Below, piece by piece: positions 1 to 9,400 of a stretch of DNA of 33,536 nucleotides. The position numbers and the translations under genes were made by a program. Position 1 is the stretch's first letter; every line of letters begins with the position of its first letter. Source of the DNA: CAYPZL01 sp964415045 (GTDB taxonomy: Bacteria; Planctomycetota; Phycisphaerae; Sedimentisphaerales; Anaerobacaceae); the NCBI GenBank assembly GCA_964415045.1, contig CAYPZL010000043.1:1-33536 (forward strand). The letters are read 5' to 3'. The notes beneath the pieces were generated by a model. The model searched no databases, had not been told where the DNA came from, and saw only the letters and a list, made by a program, of their open reading frames with translations.

Positions 1-17
1 AGAGCCTTTTCAATTCT

Positions 18-34
18 CACCGGCATAGCCGGTG
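18..34. other. Perfect 7-bp stem-loop upstream of the first operon
   Basis: CACCGGC, a 3-base ATA loop, then GCCGGTG. The stem is perfect but no T-run follows on either strand, so a classical terminator is not well supported. It may be the 3' end signal of a gene lying left of the window, or a protein-binding palindrome. Confidence 0.45.
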
Positions 35-101
35 GATTACAGATTTATGTTTAGAAGGCGACCGCGCTGGCGGGGGTTAAAATTATTGAAAAAGGATGAA
101 A

Positions 102-119
102 CTGTAACAAAACGGTAAC
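102..119 (+). promoter_or_regulatory. Pho-box-like direct repeat
   Basis: CTGTAAC-AAAA-CGGTAAC: two 7-base half-sites in direct orientation with a 4-base A-rich spacer. This is the 11-bp periodicity of the PhoB box (CTGTCAT-4-CTGTCAT, where A/C and C/T are tolerated at the variable positions). It lies 71 bases before the start of the secreted-protein/histidine-kinase/response-regulator operon. No convincing -10 hexamer is seen at the expected distance. An OmpR-family regulator is encoded in the same operon, so autoregulation through this site is possible, but this is inference. Confidence 0.35.
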
Positions 120-190
120 ACTCCGATGGCACATTGTGCTTGTGTGCAATGAATTGCTCTTGCTACTCTATTTCCGAAAGGAGTGCTGCC

Positions 191-3100
191 ATGGAGAAGA
201 AACATTTTTTGAGTCTGGCGTTGCTGCTGGTTGTGGTGTTGTGTTCGGCGGCGGCGCTGGGGAAGTCGGCGTCGGTGCTGTTGCGGGAAGGGCTCTACGC
301 CGAGGAGGTGGAGGGCGATCTCGATGCGGCCATTGACATTTACCGGCAGATCATCGCCGACGGCACCGCCCAGCGGAAGCTGGTGGCCCAGGCGTTGTAT
401 CGCCAGGGGATGTGCTTTCTCAAGAAGAGGAACGAGCCGGAAGCGCGGGCGGCCTTGCAGAAGCTGGTGAGCGACTACAACGACCAGACCGACATCGTAG
501 AGAAGGCCAAGCCTCTGCTGGAGGACCTGGGCAACGCCGACCCGGCGGCGCTGATGCCGCCGGAAACGATGATGTACCTCGAGATCGGCAGTCCCGGCCG
601 GCAGATCGAGACCATTCTCAACATGCTCAAGGGGACGCCCTTCGAGAATCCGCTGGCGGTCCTGGGCAACCGGAGTACGGGATACGGGGGCGGTGCGACG
701 AATCCGGCGGATATGGTCGGGGCTCTGCTCAATCCCAGCATGATGGCGGAGTTCAAGAAGATTCGCGGCATCGGCGTGGGCATCACGGGCCTGGCCCAGG
801 ACTCGCCTCCTGCCACGATCGTCCTGTTCCCGGGCAAGAGCGACGCGCTGCGCGGGATTCTGCTGGCCGCCTTAGGCATGCTGGGCCGGTCCACCGATCC
901 GATTGAGGGCATGACCGCAGTGACGTTGCCCGACGGCGGGGGCGCCGCCTACGACGATACGGTCGTCATCGTCGCGACCCCTGCCGCCGGCGCCATGGAT
1001 CGCCTGCGCTGGTCCGTGAGGCAATACAAGGGCCTGGCCAACGAGCCCACGCTGGCGACCAGCAACCGGTCTTTCCGAAAGATCAGCAAGCAGGCCCGCC
1101 AGCAGAACGCCCTGACGGTTTGGCTGAAGGTCAACGAGGCCTTCGACGGCCTCACGAAGATCATGCCGCCGGAGGCGATCCCGCAGGAAATTTGCATGGC
1201 CGACAGCATGATCGACTTCAAGAACGTGGACGATGTGATCGCTTCGCTTTCCCTGCGCGAGACGGGCGTGGCTCTGGAGGCCAATCTCAACTTCAAGGAG
1301 GGACATCAGCCCCTGGCCTACCACATGATGCGGACGCCGAACCTCAACAAGGACGCGCTGCAGGCCGTCCCGCCCGAGGCGATTGCGTTGATCAGCGTGG
1401 CTTTAGGCGATCCCGATACGCCGCAGGCCCAGGCGCTGAGCGAGCAGATCAAGAACGCCATGGGGCTCGATATCGGGCCGGAACTGTTCGAGAATATCGA
1501 GCAGATCACGCTGTTTGCCCTGCCGCCGGGCAAGCTGGCCGAGCCGCCCGAGGGTCAGTTGCCGGCCGCACTCAATTCGCTCGGACTGGCCGTGACCAGC
1601 TCGAATCCCGAGAAGACGCGGCAGCTTTTCACTACGCTGTTGCAGTCCGTCAATCTGCTGATGCCGGGTGCGGAGGCCTCCGAGCCGGTCGACGGCAAGT
1701 ACGAGTTCACGCTGGCCAACTACCAGAAGGTCTTTTGCCGGGTCAACGAGGCGGCGAAAACGACCGTCGTCTCGCTCAATGCCGATTTGGCGGACACGTC
1801 CGTTGCCGGCCTTGCCGGCGGGCCTTCGGCGATGCGCCGCGGACGCTTCGGCGACGCCCTAAGCACGCTCTCGCCGACAACCAGCAAACTGGTGGCGGTC
1901 AACGTGGCCGGTGCGTTGCGGTTCGCCCGGGAGAATATGGACCTGCCTTCCGAAGAGGCGGCCGAGAAGGTGGGCGAGGCGCTGCGGCAGTTAGCCGAGG
2001 CCAGCGAGAAGACGACGGTTCGGCTGCAGACGAATGAGAAAGCCAACAGTTTGGGCATTCGCCTGAGCGTCAGCGACCTGCCGCCGGTGGGCGAAGTCTT
2101 CGGCCCCATCATGCAGATCGTGCAGACCATGCAAACCGTGGAGGCCCAACAGGCGGCCCGCGTGCAGACCATGCAAACCGTGGAGGCCCAACAGATAGCG
2201 ACCCGAATCCCGGCCGGCATCGCGGCCGCCGAGACGGCGCCGATGATCGACGGCAAGGCCGACGCGAGTTGGGCCGACGCACCGCAGTATGATCTCAACA
2301 ACAGCTTCTACGGCGCCCCGTCGTCGGACGCCGACCTTTCGGCCTCTTTCAAAGCCCTCTACGACGAGGACAATCTCTACATCCTGGTGGATGTCACCGA
2401 TGACGACCTCCACAATGATTCGGATGAATTCTGGCTGGACGACTCGGTCGAGGTCTTCATCGATGCCGACAACAGCAGAAGCGACAGCTACGACGACAAC
2501 GACTACCACTACCATTTCGGATGGGACGCCGTCTCCCCGGCCCTCGGCGAAGCACACCATGGGAATATGCGCGGCGTCGAAGCGGCTTTTGCCCGCACGG
2601 ATACCGGGTACCGCGCCGAGATCAAACTGCCCTGGTCCACGCTCGGCACGAAGCCGGCCGCCGGCATATCCATCGGATTCGATGTGCAGGTCAACGACGA
2701 CGACAACGGCGGCGAGCGTGACTCCAAAATCGCCTGGCGCGCAACGCAAGACGACGCGTATCTGAATCCGCGTGCCTTCGGCGCCGCCCAACCGCTCGGG
2801 CTGGTCGGCTGGTGGAAGCTCGATGAATCCGCAGGGACCACGGCCACCGACGCCTCGGGCAACGGGCACAACGCCCTGACCCGCGGCGATCCGATTTGGC
2901 AGCCGACGGGCGGGAAAGTCGGCGGCGCGGTCGCCCTGGACGGCGACGGCGACTACCTCGAAGTCCCCGACGAGTCCGCCTTCGACTTCACCTGCGGCGT
3001 CACGGTCGCGGCCTGGGTCAAGGCCGACACCCTGGACAAGCCCTATCAGGCCATCGTCACCAAGGGCGAGTGGGCCTGGCGCATCCAAAGAAACGAGGAA

Positions 3101-3439
3101 ACCAGCACGCTCGAGTTCGCCTGCTCCGGCGTGCGCATCCCCAGCGAGCACCCGTACGGCCCGCTCTACGGCACCCGCGAGATTACGCTCGGCCAGTGGC
3201 ACCACGTCGCCGGCGTATACGACGGGAAGCACATGAGCCTGTACATCGACGGCACGCTCGATACCTCCCAGGAAGCGTCGGGGCCGATCAGCGTCGACGA
3301 CGATCCCGTTTTGATAGGAGAGAACGCCGACGAGCGGGAGCGTTTCTGGACCGGCCAGATCGATGACGTGCGCGTGTACAACTACGGCCTGTCCGACGAA
3401 GACGTGGCCGCACTGGCGCGAGGCAAGACAACGCCATAA
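191..3439 (+). CDS. Secreted TPR / CBM9 / LamG multidomain protein
   Basis: Predicted 1082-residue exported protein. The ATG at 191 is chosen because AAAGGAG (177-183) precedes it and because it opens directly into a hydrophobic signal peptide (residues 1-24). An upstream in-frame start at 134 would bury the signal. Residues about 30-90 look like a TPR pair (Y-A-E-E...D-A-A-I-D-I-Y-R). Residues about 110-640 are a long region rich in G, A and L starting near MPPETMMYLEIG, resembling DUF3352-like Planctomycete proteins, not firmly assigned. Residues about 673-865 match a CBM9-like fold (IDGKADASWADA, YILVDVTDDD, DDSVEVFIDAD). Residues about 870-1082 are a LamG/concanavalin-like domain (LVGWWKLDES, VTVAAWVKAD, GQWHHVAGVYDG, IDDVRVYNYGLS). 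The stop codon overlaps the start of the histidine kinase gene, so the two are translationally coupled. The likely role is binding of surface or extracellular glycan; no catalytic residues are recognised. Confidence 0.88.
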   Translation: MEKKHFLSLALLLVVVLCSAAALGKSASVLLREGLYAEEVEGDLDAAIDIYRQIIADGTAQRKLVAQALYRQGMCFLKKRNEPEARAALQKLVSDYNDQTDIVEKAKPLLEDLGNADPAALMPPETMMYLEIGSPGRQIETILNMLKGTPFENPLAVLGNRSTGYGGGATNPADMVGALLNPSMMAEFKKIRGIGVGITGLAQDSPPATIVLFPGKSDALRGILLAALGMLGRSTDPIEGMTAVTLPDGGGAAYDDTVVIVATPAAGAMDRLRWSVRQYKGLANEPTLATSNRSFRKISKQARQQNALTVWLKVNEAFDGLTKIMPPEAIPQEICMADSMIDFKNVDDVIASLSLRETGVALEANLNFKEGHQPLAYHMMRTPNLNKDALQAVPPEAIALISVALGDPDTPQAQALSEQIKNAMGLDIGPELFENIEQITLFALPPGKLAEPPEGQLPAALNSLGLAVTSSNPEKTRQLFTTLLQSVNLLMPGAEASEPVDGKYEFTLANYQKVFCRVNEAAKTTVVSLNADLADTSVAGLAGGPSAMRRGRFGDALSTLSPTTSKLVAVNVAGALRFARENMDLPSEEAAEKVGEALRQLAEASEKTTVRLQTNEKANSLGIRLSVSDLPPVGEVFGPIMQIVQTMQTVEAQQAARVQTMQTVEAQQIATRIPAGIAAAETAPMIDGKADASWADAPQYDLNNSFYGAPSSDADLSASFKALYDEDNLYILVDVTDDDLHNDSDEFWLDDSVEVFIDADNSRSDSYDDNDYHYHFGWDAVSPALGEAHHGNMRGVEAAFARTDTGYRAEIKLPWSTLGTKPAAGISIGFDVQVNDDDNGGERDSKIAWRATQDDAYLNPRAFGAAQPLGLVGWWKLDESAGTTATDASGNGHNALTRGDPIWQPTGGKVGGAVALDGDGDYLEVPDESAFDFTCGVTVAAWVKADTLDKPYQAIVTKGEWAWRIQRNEETSTLEFACSGVRIPSEHPYGPLYGTREITLGQWHHVAGVYDGKHMSLYIDGTLDTSQEASGPISVDDDPVLIGENADERERFWTGQIDDVRVYNYGLSDEDVAALARGKTTP
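2120..2194 (+). repeat. 33-bp tandem direct repeat inside the domain linker
   Basis: Two identical 33-base copies start at 2120 and 2162 (42-base period) and encode VQTMQTVEAQQ twice. They lie just before the CBM9-like domain and probably form an expandable, helical or disordered linker. Perfect nucleotide identity suggests a recent duplication or slippage event. Confidence 0.85.
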
Positions 3440-5463
3440 TGAGAAGCGTGCGAAAGCTGAATCCCGGTTACGGTCAGTTCCGGTGGGTGGTATTGCTGCT
3501 GGCGGTGGCAGTGATACTGCCCACCCTTTGTCTGCTCTGGTTTATGAACGAGGCCGTGAGCAGCGCGCGCCTGGCCGTCCGGCAGAAGCTCATCACCATC
3601 TACGAGGACCAGCTTCCCACCGTGGCGCGCCAGGTCGAGGAGGGCTTCGCCGCCGACTGTCGGAACATCAAAGAGAAGGCGCGGGGACCGGACCCGTACC
3701 GCCAGTTTCGCCTGGCGGTGACGGAACACCACTGCGAGGGGCTGATCCTCTATGGCGGCGACGGCGACCACACCTTCCCCGCCCTGTCCGTCAGCGACAG
3801 CGCGATCACCCGGGCGGCCGAGAGATTCGCCGACGCCTGGGAGCTCGAGTTCGCCGAGGAACGATACGAAGAGGCCGCCCAGCGCTACGAGCAGTACGCG
3901 CGGATCAGCGACGGACGCGCCCGGCTCATCGCTCGTCTGGCCAAGAGTCGATGTCTGCGCAAGCTCGGCCGGTCCGACGACGCCATCGCCGAATGCAGAG
4001 AGGTGGCGCTGAGCCCGCTGGCCGACGCGGGGGACAGCTCCGTTTTGGTCTTCATCGCCAACGCCCGGTTGTTGCTGCTGAACTGGACGCAGGGACAACC
4101 CGAGCACGCCGAGCTGCTGGCGGAAACGTACCGCGCGCTTTTGTCCATGCTGTATCGGTCCAACCAGGCCGGCGCCGCCCTGCCGGCCGACCAGAACCTT
4201 TTCATCGCCCAGAAAGCCCTGGAAATCGCTGAGGCGAATCCTGAGCTGGACGTCTACACGCGCGCGTATTTCAAGGATTCCCTGGCGAAGCTGATTGCGG
4301 CCGAAGAACGGTCCCTCGCCTTCGTCGAGCAGTTCCCGGTCGCCGAGACCCTGGACGATTGGCCCGCCGGCACGCTCCAGCGACTTCCGTCTCCGGAAGA
4401 CGCGGCGTACTATGGGATCGCGCACAAAGACGACGCAGGAAGTTGCGTGACGCTCCTGTCGCACGAAGGGGCCGGCTCGCTGTTGCGAGAGTACCTCCAG
4501 AGTTTCGCGGACATTTACGTCGAATTTCGCATCCTCGACGAGGCGGGCGAGACCATCGTGGGCCGTGCCGAGCCGGCCAACGAAGCCTTCGCCACGGCGC
4601 CGCTGGGGCAATCTCTTCCCGGCTGGACGATCACGGTTCACTTCCGGAGCGGCAACGTTTTCGAGCAAGCCGCCAGCGAACAGATCGCGATTTACACCTG
4701 GACCGGCATCCTGGTCATCATGCTGATCCTGCTTTCCGGCGCCGTGGCCGCCAAGTCGATCGGCAAGCAGGTCCGGCTCAACAAGCTCAAGAACGATTTC
4801 ATCGCGACCGTCACGCACGAGCTGAAGACGCCGCTGGCCTCGATGCGCGTTCTCGTGGAGACGCTTCTGGAGGGCAACTACCGCGACCAGCAGCAGGTCA
4901 CCGAGTACCTTCAGCTCGTCTCGCGCGAGAACGAGCGGCTCAGCCGGCTGATCGACAACTTCCTGACGTTCTCGCGGATGGAGCGCAACAAGCAGGCGTT
5001 TCGGATGCGGCCGACCGCAGCGACGGCGATCGCGCGGGCCGCCGCCGAGGCCGCCAAGACCAAGCTCGGCCGGGGCAACTGCGTTTTCGAGACGGACATC
5101 CCCGAGGAGGCGCCCGAGGTGTACGCCGACCCGGACGCCATGGTCACCGTCCTGATGAATCTGCTGGACAACGCCTACAAATACTCCGAGCAGGAAAAGC
5201 GAATCACGTTGAGCGTCCGAACGGAAGGCAATCTGGTCTGCTTCAGGGTCAGCGACAACGGGGTGGGCATCCCGCGTCGAGCCGCGAAGAAGATCTTCCG
5301 CCGGTTCTACCAGGTGGACCGCAGCCTGTCGCGGCGCGCTGAAGGCTGCGGACTCGGCCTGAGCATCGCCCGGTTCATCGTCGACGCCCACGCCGGGTCG
5401 ATCGGCGTCGAAAGCAAACCCGGACAAGGCAGCACCTTTACCGTCAGGCTGCGTGCCCGGTAA
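3439..5463 (+). CDS. Membrane sensor histidine kinase
   Basis: 674 residues. The start ATG shares its A with the preceding TAA (TAATG), a classic coupled start. A transmembrane segment at about residues 10-30 and a second at about 417-440 bracket a periplasmic sensor domain of about 390 residues. That domain contains TPR-like helices at about 130-190 (RYEEAAQRYEQYARI, KLGRSDDAIAECREVA) instead of a recognisable PAS or Cache domain. The cytoplasmic kinase core is complete: H-box FIATVTHELKTPL with phospho-acceptor H460, N-box MNLLDNAYKYSE (N574, N578), G1 box SDNGVGIPRRA, and G2 box GLGLSIARFIVDAHAG. The H-box region makes it HisKA class, as in PhoR/EnvZ-type kinases. The cognate regulator is encoded 180 bases downstream. 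The signal is unknown; the unusual TPR-like sensor and the coupled secreted CBM9/LamG protein suggest protein-assisted sensing at the envelope. Confidence 0.92.
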   Translation: MRSVRKLNPGYGQFRWVVLLLAVAVILPTLCLLWFMNEAVSSARLAVRQKLITIYEDQLPTVARQVEEGFAADCRNIKEKARGPDPYRQFRLAVTEHHCEGLILYGGDGDHTFPALSVSDSAITRAAERFADAWELEFAEERYEEAAQRYEQYARISDGRARLIARLAKSRCLRKLGRSDDAIAECREVALSPLADAGDSSVLVFIANARLLLLNWTQGQPEHAELLAETYRALLSMLYRSNQAGAALPADQNLFIAQKALEIAEANPELDVYTRAYFKDSLAKLIAAEERSLAFVEQFPVAETLDDWPAGTLQRLPSPEDAAYYGIAHKDDAGSCVTLLSHEGAGSLLREYLQSFADIYVEFRILDEAGETIVGRAEPANEAFATAPLGQSLPGWTITVHFRSGNVFEQAASEQIAIYTWTGILVIMLILLSGAVAAKSIGKQVRLNKLKNDFIATVTHELKTPLASMRVLVETLLEGNYRDQQQVTEYLQLVSRENERLSRLIDNFLTFSRMERNKQAFRMRPTAATAIARAAAEAAKTKLGRGNCVFETDIPEEAPEVYADPDAMVTVLMNLLDNAYKYSEQEKRITLSVRTEGNLVCFRVSDNGVGIPRRAAKKIFRRFYQVDRSLSRRAEGCGLGLSIARFIVDAHAGSIGVESKPGQGSTFTVRLRAR

Positions 5464-5506
5464 ACTATCCTACCGGGTGCCGATAGAAGAAAGTGAGGGA
5501 CGCCCT

Positions 5507-5635
5507 ATGAAAGGCACGATCCTGCACAAGGCCAACAACCTCGTCGAGCGGGAGGCTGAGATTCTGCGATCGCTCAAGAAGCTGAAAGCCGCACCGAACG
5601 CGGCCGGCAGGTCAAGGTCGAGCGACCGGAGGTAA
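5507..5635 (+). CDS. 42-residue small protein between kinase and regulator
   Basis: ATG at 5507 with GAGGGA at 5495-5500, ending at TAA 5633-5635. The product is basic and helix-prone (KANNLVEREAEILRSLKKLK) with no signal peptide or membrane segment. Its last codons contain the GGAGGT ribosome-binding site of the response regulator gene, so the two are likely translationally linked. I do not recognise the family. It may be a small modulator of the two-component pair or only a leader cistron; an in-frame extension to 5453 overlapping the kinase is less likely. Confidence 0.5.
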   Translation: MKGTILHKANNLVEREAEILRSLKKLKAAPNAAGRSRSSDRR

Positions 5636-5642
5636 GAAGCCC

Positions 5643-6320
5643 ATGAGCACGGTTTTGATTGTTGAAGACGATCCTGCGATGCTGCGGGGCCTGAAGGACA
5701 ACTTCGAGTTTCACGGCTACCGCGTCCTGACGGCCGAAGACGGCGAGGAGGGCCTCAACGCCGCTCTCAATGCCAGACCCGATCTGCTGGTGCTGGACAT
5801 CATGCTGCCCAGGATCAACGGCTACGAAGTCTGCCGGTTGATCCGCAAGGAAAAGCTCGACGTGCCCATCATCATGCTCACGGCCAAGGGCGAGGAATCC
5901 GACATCGTCCTGGGCCTGAACCTCGGCGCCGACGACTACGTAACCAAGCCGTTCAGTATCAAAGAGCTGCTGGCGCGGGCCGAGGCGCTGCTGAGGCGGA
6001 CCCGAACCGCCGAGACCGACGTCTACGAATTCGGCGACTGCGCGCTCGATATCCCGGCCCGCAAGTTCACCCGCGCAAAGGAGGAGGTGAAGCTCTCGCC
6101 CAAGGAGTTCAGGCTGCTGGAGATGTTCGTCAAGCGGCCCGGGCGGGCCCTGACCCGCGACGAGATTCTCAACTGCGTCTGGGGCTACGACTCCTTCGTC
6201 GGGGCCCGCACGATCGACCGCTTCGTAACCACGCTGAGAAACAAGATCGAGCCCGATCCCCACCACCCCGTCTATATCCACACCCTCCGCGAAATCGGCT
6301 ACAAATTCGAGACCCCCTGA
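5643..6320 (+). CDS. OmpR/PhoB-family response regulator
   Basis: 225 residues in two domains. The receiver spans residues 1-115, with acidic pocket E8/D9/D10, phospho-acceptor D52 (LLVLDIMLPRINGYEV), T80 and K102 (YVTKPF). A winged-helix DNA-binding domain spans about 130-225 (LSPKEFRLLEMFVKRPGRAL, TRDEILNCVWGYDSFVGART, IDRFVTTLRNKIEPD, IHTLREIGYKFE). All catalytic residues are present and the length is normal for the family. The start is set by GGAGGT about 8 bases upstream, inside the end of the small ORF. It is the obvious partner of the kinase at 3439. Targets cannot be read from the sequence, although a Pho-box-like repeat sits upstream of the operon. Confidence 0.94.
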   Translation: MSTVLIVEDDPAMLRGLKDNFEFHGYRVLTAEDGEEGLNAALNARPDLLVLDIMLPRINGYEVCRLIRKEKLDVPIIMLTAKGEESDIVLGLNLGADDYVTKPFSIKELLARAEALLRRTRTAETDVYEFGDCALDIPARKFTRAKEEVKLSPKEFRLLEMFVKRPGRALTRDEILNCVWGYDSFVGARTIDRFVTTLRNKIEPDPHHPVYIHTLREIGYKFETP

Positions 6321-6415
6321 CGCCGCCGGCGCCCTCGACCACGCGAACTGAATCAGCAGGCCCGGATGGCCGAAGATACGTACGGACGCAAGCTCTGAAA
6401 TACGAGCGAAATGCG

Positions 6416-6444
6416 TTGACCTGCCGGCCGCGGGCCGGTAAGAT
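6416..6444 (+). promoter_or_regulatory. Sigma-70-like promoter with palindromic spacer
   Basis: TTGACC (6416-6421), a 17-base spacer, then TAAGAT (6439-6444), 48 bases before the alpha-2-macroglobulin start. The spacer contains a perfect inverted repeat, CCGGCC-GCG-GGCCGG (6424-6438), located where a repressor would block RNA polymerase. The hexamers match 5/6 and 4/6 of consensus. Confidence 0.45.
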
Positions 6445-6492
6445 AAACGGATACTGTGTTAGGCGAGGAATACATTGCAGGAGTCTGCAAAA

Positions 6493-9400
6493 ATGAGACG
6501 CACACTAATCCTGACAACCGTACTCATTGGCATCATTGCAAGCGTTTCGGTGGCAGGCCCGCGAGACGATCTCTGGGCCCAGGTCGATGACGCGATCAAA
6601 CGAGGATTGCCCCAAACCGCCATCTCGATCCTGGACCAGATCATCCCGGGGGCGCTGCAGGACCAGGCCCATGCCGAGGCCACCCGGGCCATTTGCCTCA
6701 AAATCAGCCTGGAGGGGCAGATCCAGGGCGGCAAGTCCGAGGAGATGATCGTCCGCCTCGAGGCCGAGATGGTCGAGACCCCGGAGGCGATGAAACCGGT
6801 GATGGAGGCGATCCTGGCCCACTGGTACTGGCGGTACTTCCAGCAGAATCGCTGGCGCTTCCTGGACAGGACCGCCACCGCCGAGCCGCCCGGAGAGGAC
6901 ATCACGACCTGGGACCTGCCCCGCATCCTGGCCGAGATCGATGAGCATTTCACGCTGGCCCTGGCGGCCGATGAGGAGCTCAAGGCGATTCCCATTGCCG
7001 AGTGGGACGACCTGCTGGAGAAGGGGAGCGTGCCCGACAGCTACCGGCCCACGCTCTACGACTTCCTGGCCTTCGAGGCCCTGTCGTTCTATGGCTCGGG
7101 CGAGCAGGCCGGCGCGCTTCCGCAGGATACCTTCGAGATCATGGCGGACACTCCGATCTTCGCCCCGGTCGGCGAGTTCCTCCAATGGGACCCGCAGACG
7201 GCGGACACCGGTTCGGCCAAGCTCAAGGCCATCCGGCTGTATCAGGCCCTGCTGGCCTTCCACCAGAACGACTCCGACGAGAGCGCGTTTATCGACGCCG
7301 ATCTGCACCGCCTCACGTTCGGCTACAACCAGGCCCTGGGCCCGGAGAAGGCCGACCTGTACGTCGCGGCCCTGGAGCGATTCGTCAATCAATGGGCCGA
7401 CCACCAGATCGCCGCCCGGGCCATCCACGAGTGGGCCCGAGTCGTATACAGCCAGGGGGACTACGTGCAGGCACACGCCCTGGCCGGCCAGGGATGGGAA
7501 ACGTATCCGGGCAGCATCGGCGCGGCGCTGTGCTACAACCTGATTCAGAAGATCGAGGGCCGTTCGGCCTGGATCCGTACCGAGCGGGTGTGGAACAAAC
7601 CCATGCCGGAGATCGTGGTAACCTACCGCAACGTGACCCGCGTTTTCTTCCGGGCCGTGCCGCTTCCCGTCGAGGAAGCGATTCAGCCTCACTGGCAATA
7701 CGTCAACTCCTCGGAGCTGGATACCTTGCTGGCTATCGAACCGGCGCGGCAGTGGAGCGCCGAACTGCCCGCCACCGAGGACTACAGGTCGCGCAACGAA
7801 GTGCTGTCTGCGCCGGAGGGTCTGGAGAGCGGATTCTACTTCATCATCGCCAGCCACGACCGTTCTTTTGCGAGAGACGAGAACAAAGTCAGCGTGGCGC
7901 CCATCTGGGTCAGCAACCTGGCCCTGGTCGTGCGCCAGCTTAGCCAGGAAGGCGAGGTCGAGGGTTTCGTGCTCAATGCCAGGTCGGGCGCGCCGTTGGC
8001 CAACGCGAAAGTTACGCGCTGGCTCTACGAGTATTCGCCTAGGCGCTACGACCTTACCGACGAAACGCGGACGGACGAGAACGGCCTGTTTCGTTTCTCC
8101 TGCGTGAATGAGGAACGGGATAGTTTCGTGATCGTTGCCGAACGCGAAGGCCAGACTCTGGCCAGCAAGAACACCTACTCCACGTATCCGGCGCGTGACG
8201 ATCCCTCGCCGAGCCGGAGGACCGTCTTCTTCACGGACCGCTCGCTGTATCGTCCGGGCCAGACGATCCGCTACAAGGGCATCTGTATCCACACCGACAC
8301 ACTGGCCGACGATTACCGCACGATGGGCCGGGTGAGACTGACCGTCGTGTTCCGCGACGTCAACGGCCAGGAGATCGAACGTCGCCAGCACCAGTGCAAC
8401 GACTACGGCGCCTTCAACGGCAGCTTCACGGCCCCCCGGGACCGCCTGATGGGCCGGATGTCCCTGAGCGTGGACGGTGAGCCCTCCGGCTATACGAGCT
8501 TCAACGTCGAGGAGTACAAGCGGCCCAAGTTCCTGGTCGAGCTCGATCCGCCCGACGAGGCGCCCCGGCTCAATACGGAGGTGATCGTGCCGGGCAAGGC
8601 CACCGCCTATACCGGAGCCGCCATCGGCGGCGCCCAGGTCGAATGGCGCGTCGTACGGCAGGTGCGATTCCCGATCTGGTGCTGGTGGGCCCGCTGGAGC
8701 TACCCGACGTCAGAGGCGCAGGCCATCGCCCATGGCTCGGCCGTTACGGAAGCCGACGGCACGTTTTCCATCCCGTTCACGGCCAAGCCCGACCCGGCGA
8801 TCGCCGAGGAGGACGAGCCGGTATTTGAATTCGTGGTCCACGCCGACGTGACCGATACCACGGGCGAAACCCGTTCGGACGAGCGCTACGTCCGGGCCGG
8901 CTACACCGCTTTGCAAGCCACGATCCAGGCAGCCGCCTGGCAGACTCCTGACAGCCCTGTAGAGTTGACCGTTCAGACTTCGTCCCTGGACGGTGAGCCA
9001 GAACCGGCGAGCGGCGCCGTCCGCGTCTACGCCCTCAGACAACCCGAGCGAGTCGTTCGTCCCAGAATTCTGTCGGACACGTACTACGACGAGCCGGACG
9101 CGGCCGATCCGGAGACCTGGGAACTCGGGGAATTGATCGGCGAACATCCGTTCCAGACCGATGCCCTGGGCCAGACCGTGTTGCCGGTCGCCCTGGAGGC
9201 CGGTATCTACCGGGCGATGCTCGAGACCCAGGACCGTTTCGGCAAGCCGGTCACCGCGCGACGCACCATCAAGGTCGTGGACCCCGCAGCCGAACACTTC
9301 AACGTGCGCTTGGCCAATCATTTCGCGGCACCGAAGTGGTCCCTCGAACCGGGCGAGTCGTTCCTGGCCCTGTGGGGGACGGGGTACGAAGAGGGTCGGG

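Noticed and set aside
3382..5427. Long minus-strand open frame of 681 codons opposite the histidine kinase
   Set aside because: Antisense shadow of a GC-rich gene; no domain or ribosome site, while the plus strand has all kinase motifs.
6505..8391. Minus-strand frame of 628 codons opposite the macroglobulin
   Set aside because: Same reason: composition-driven shadow with no recognisable protein features.
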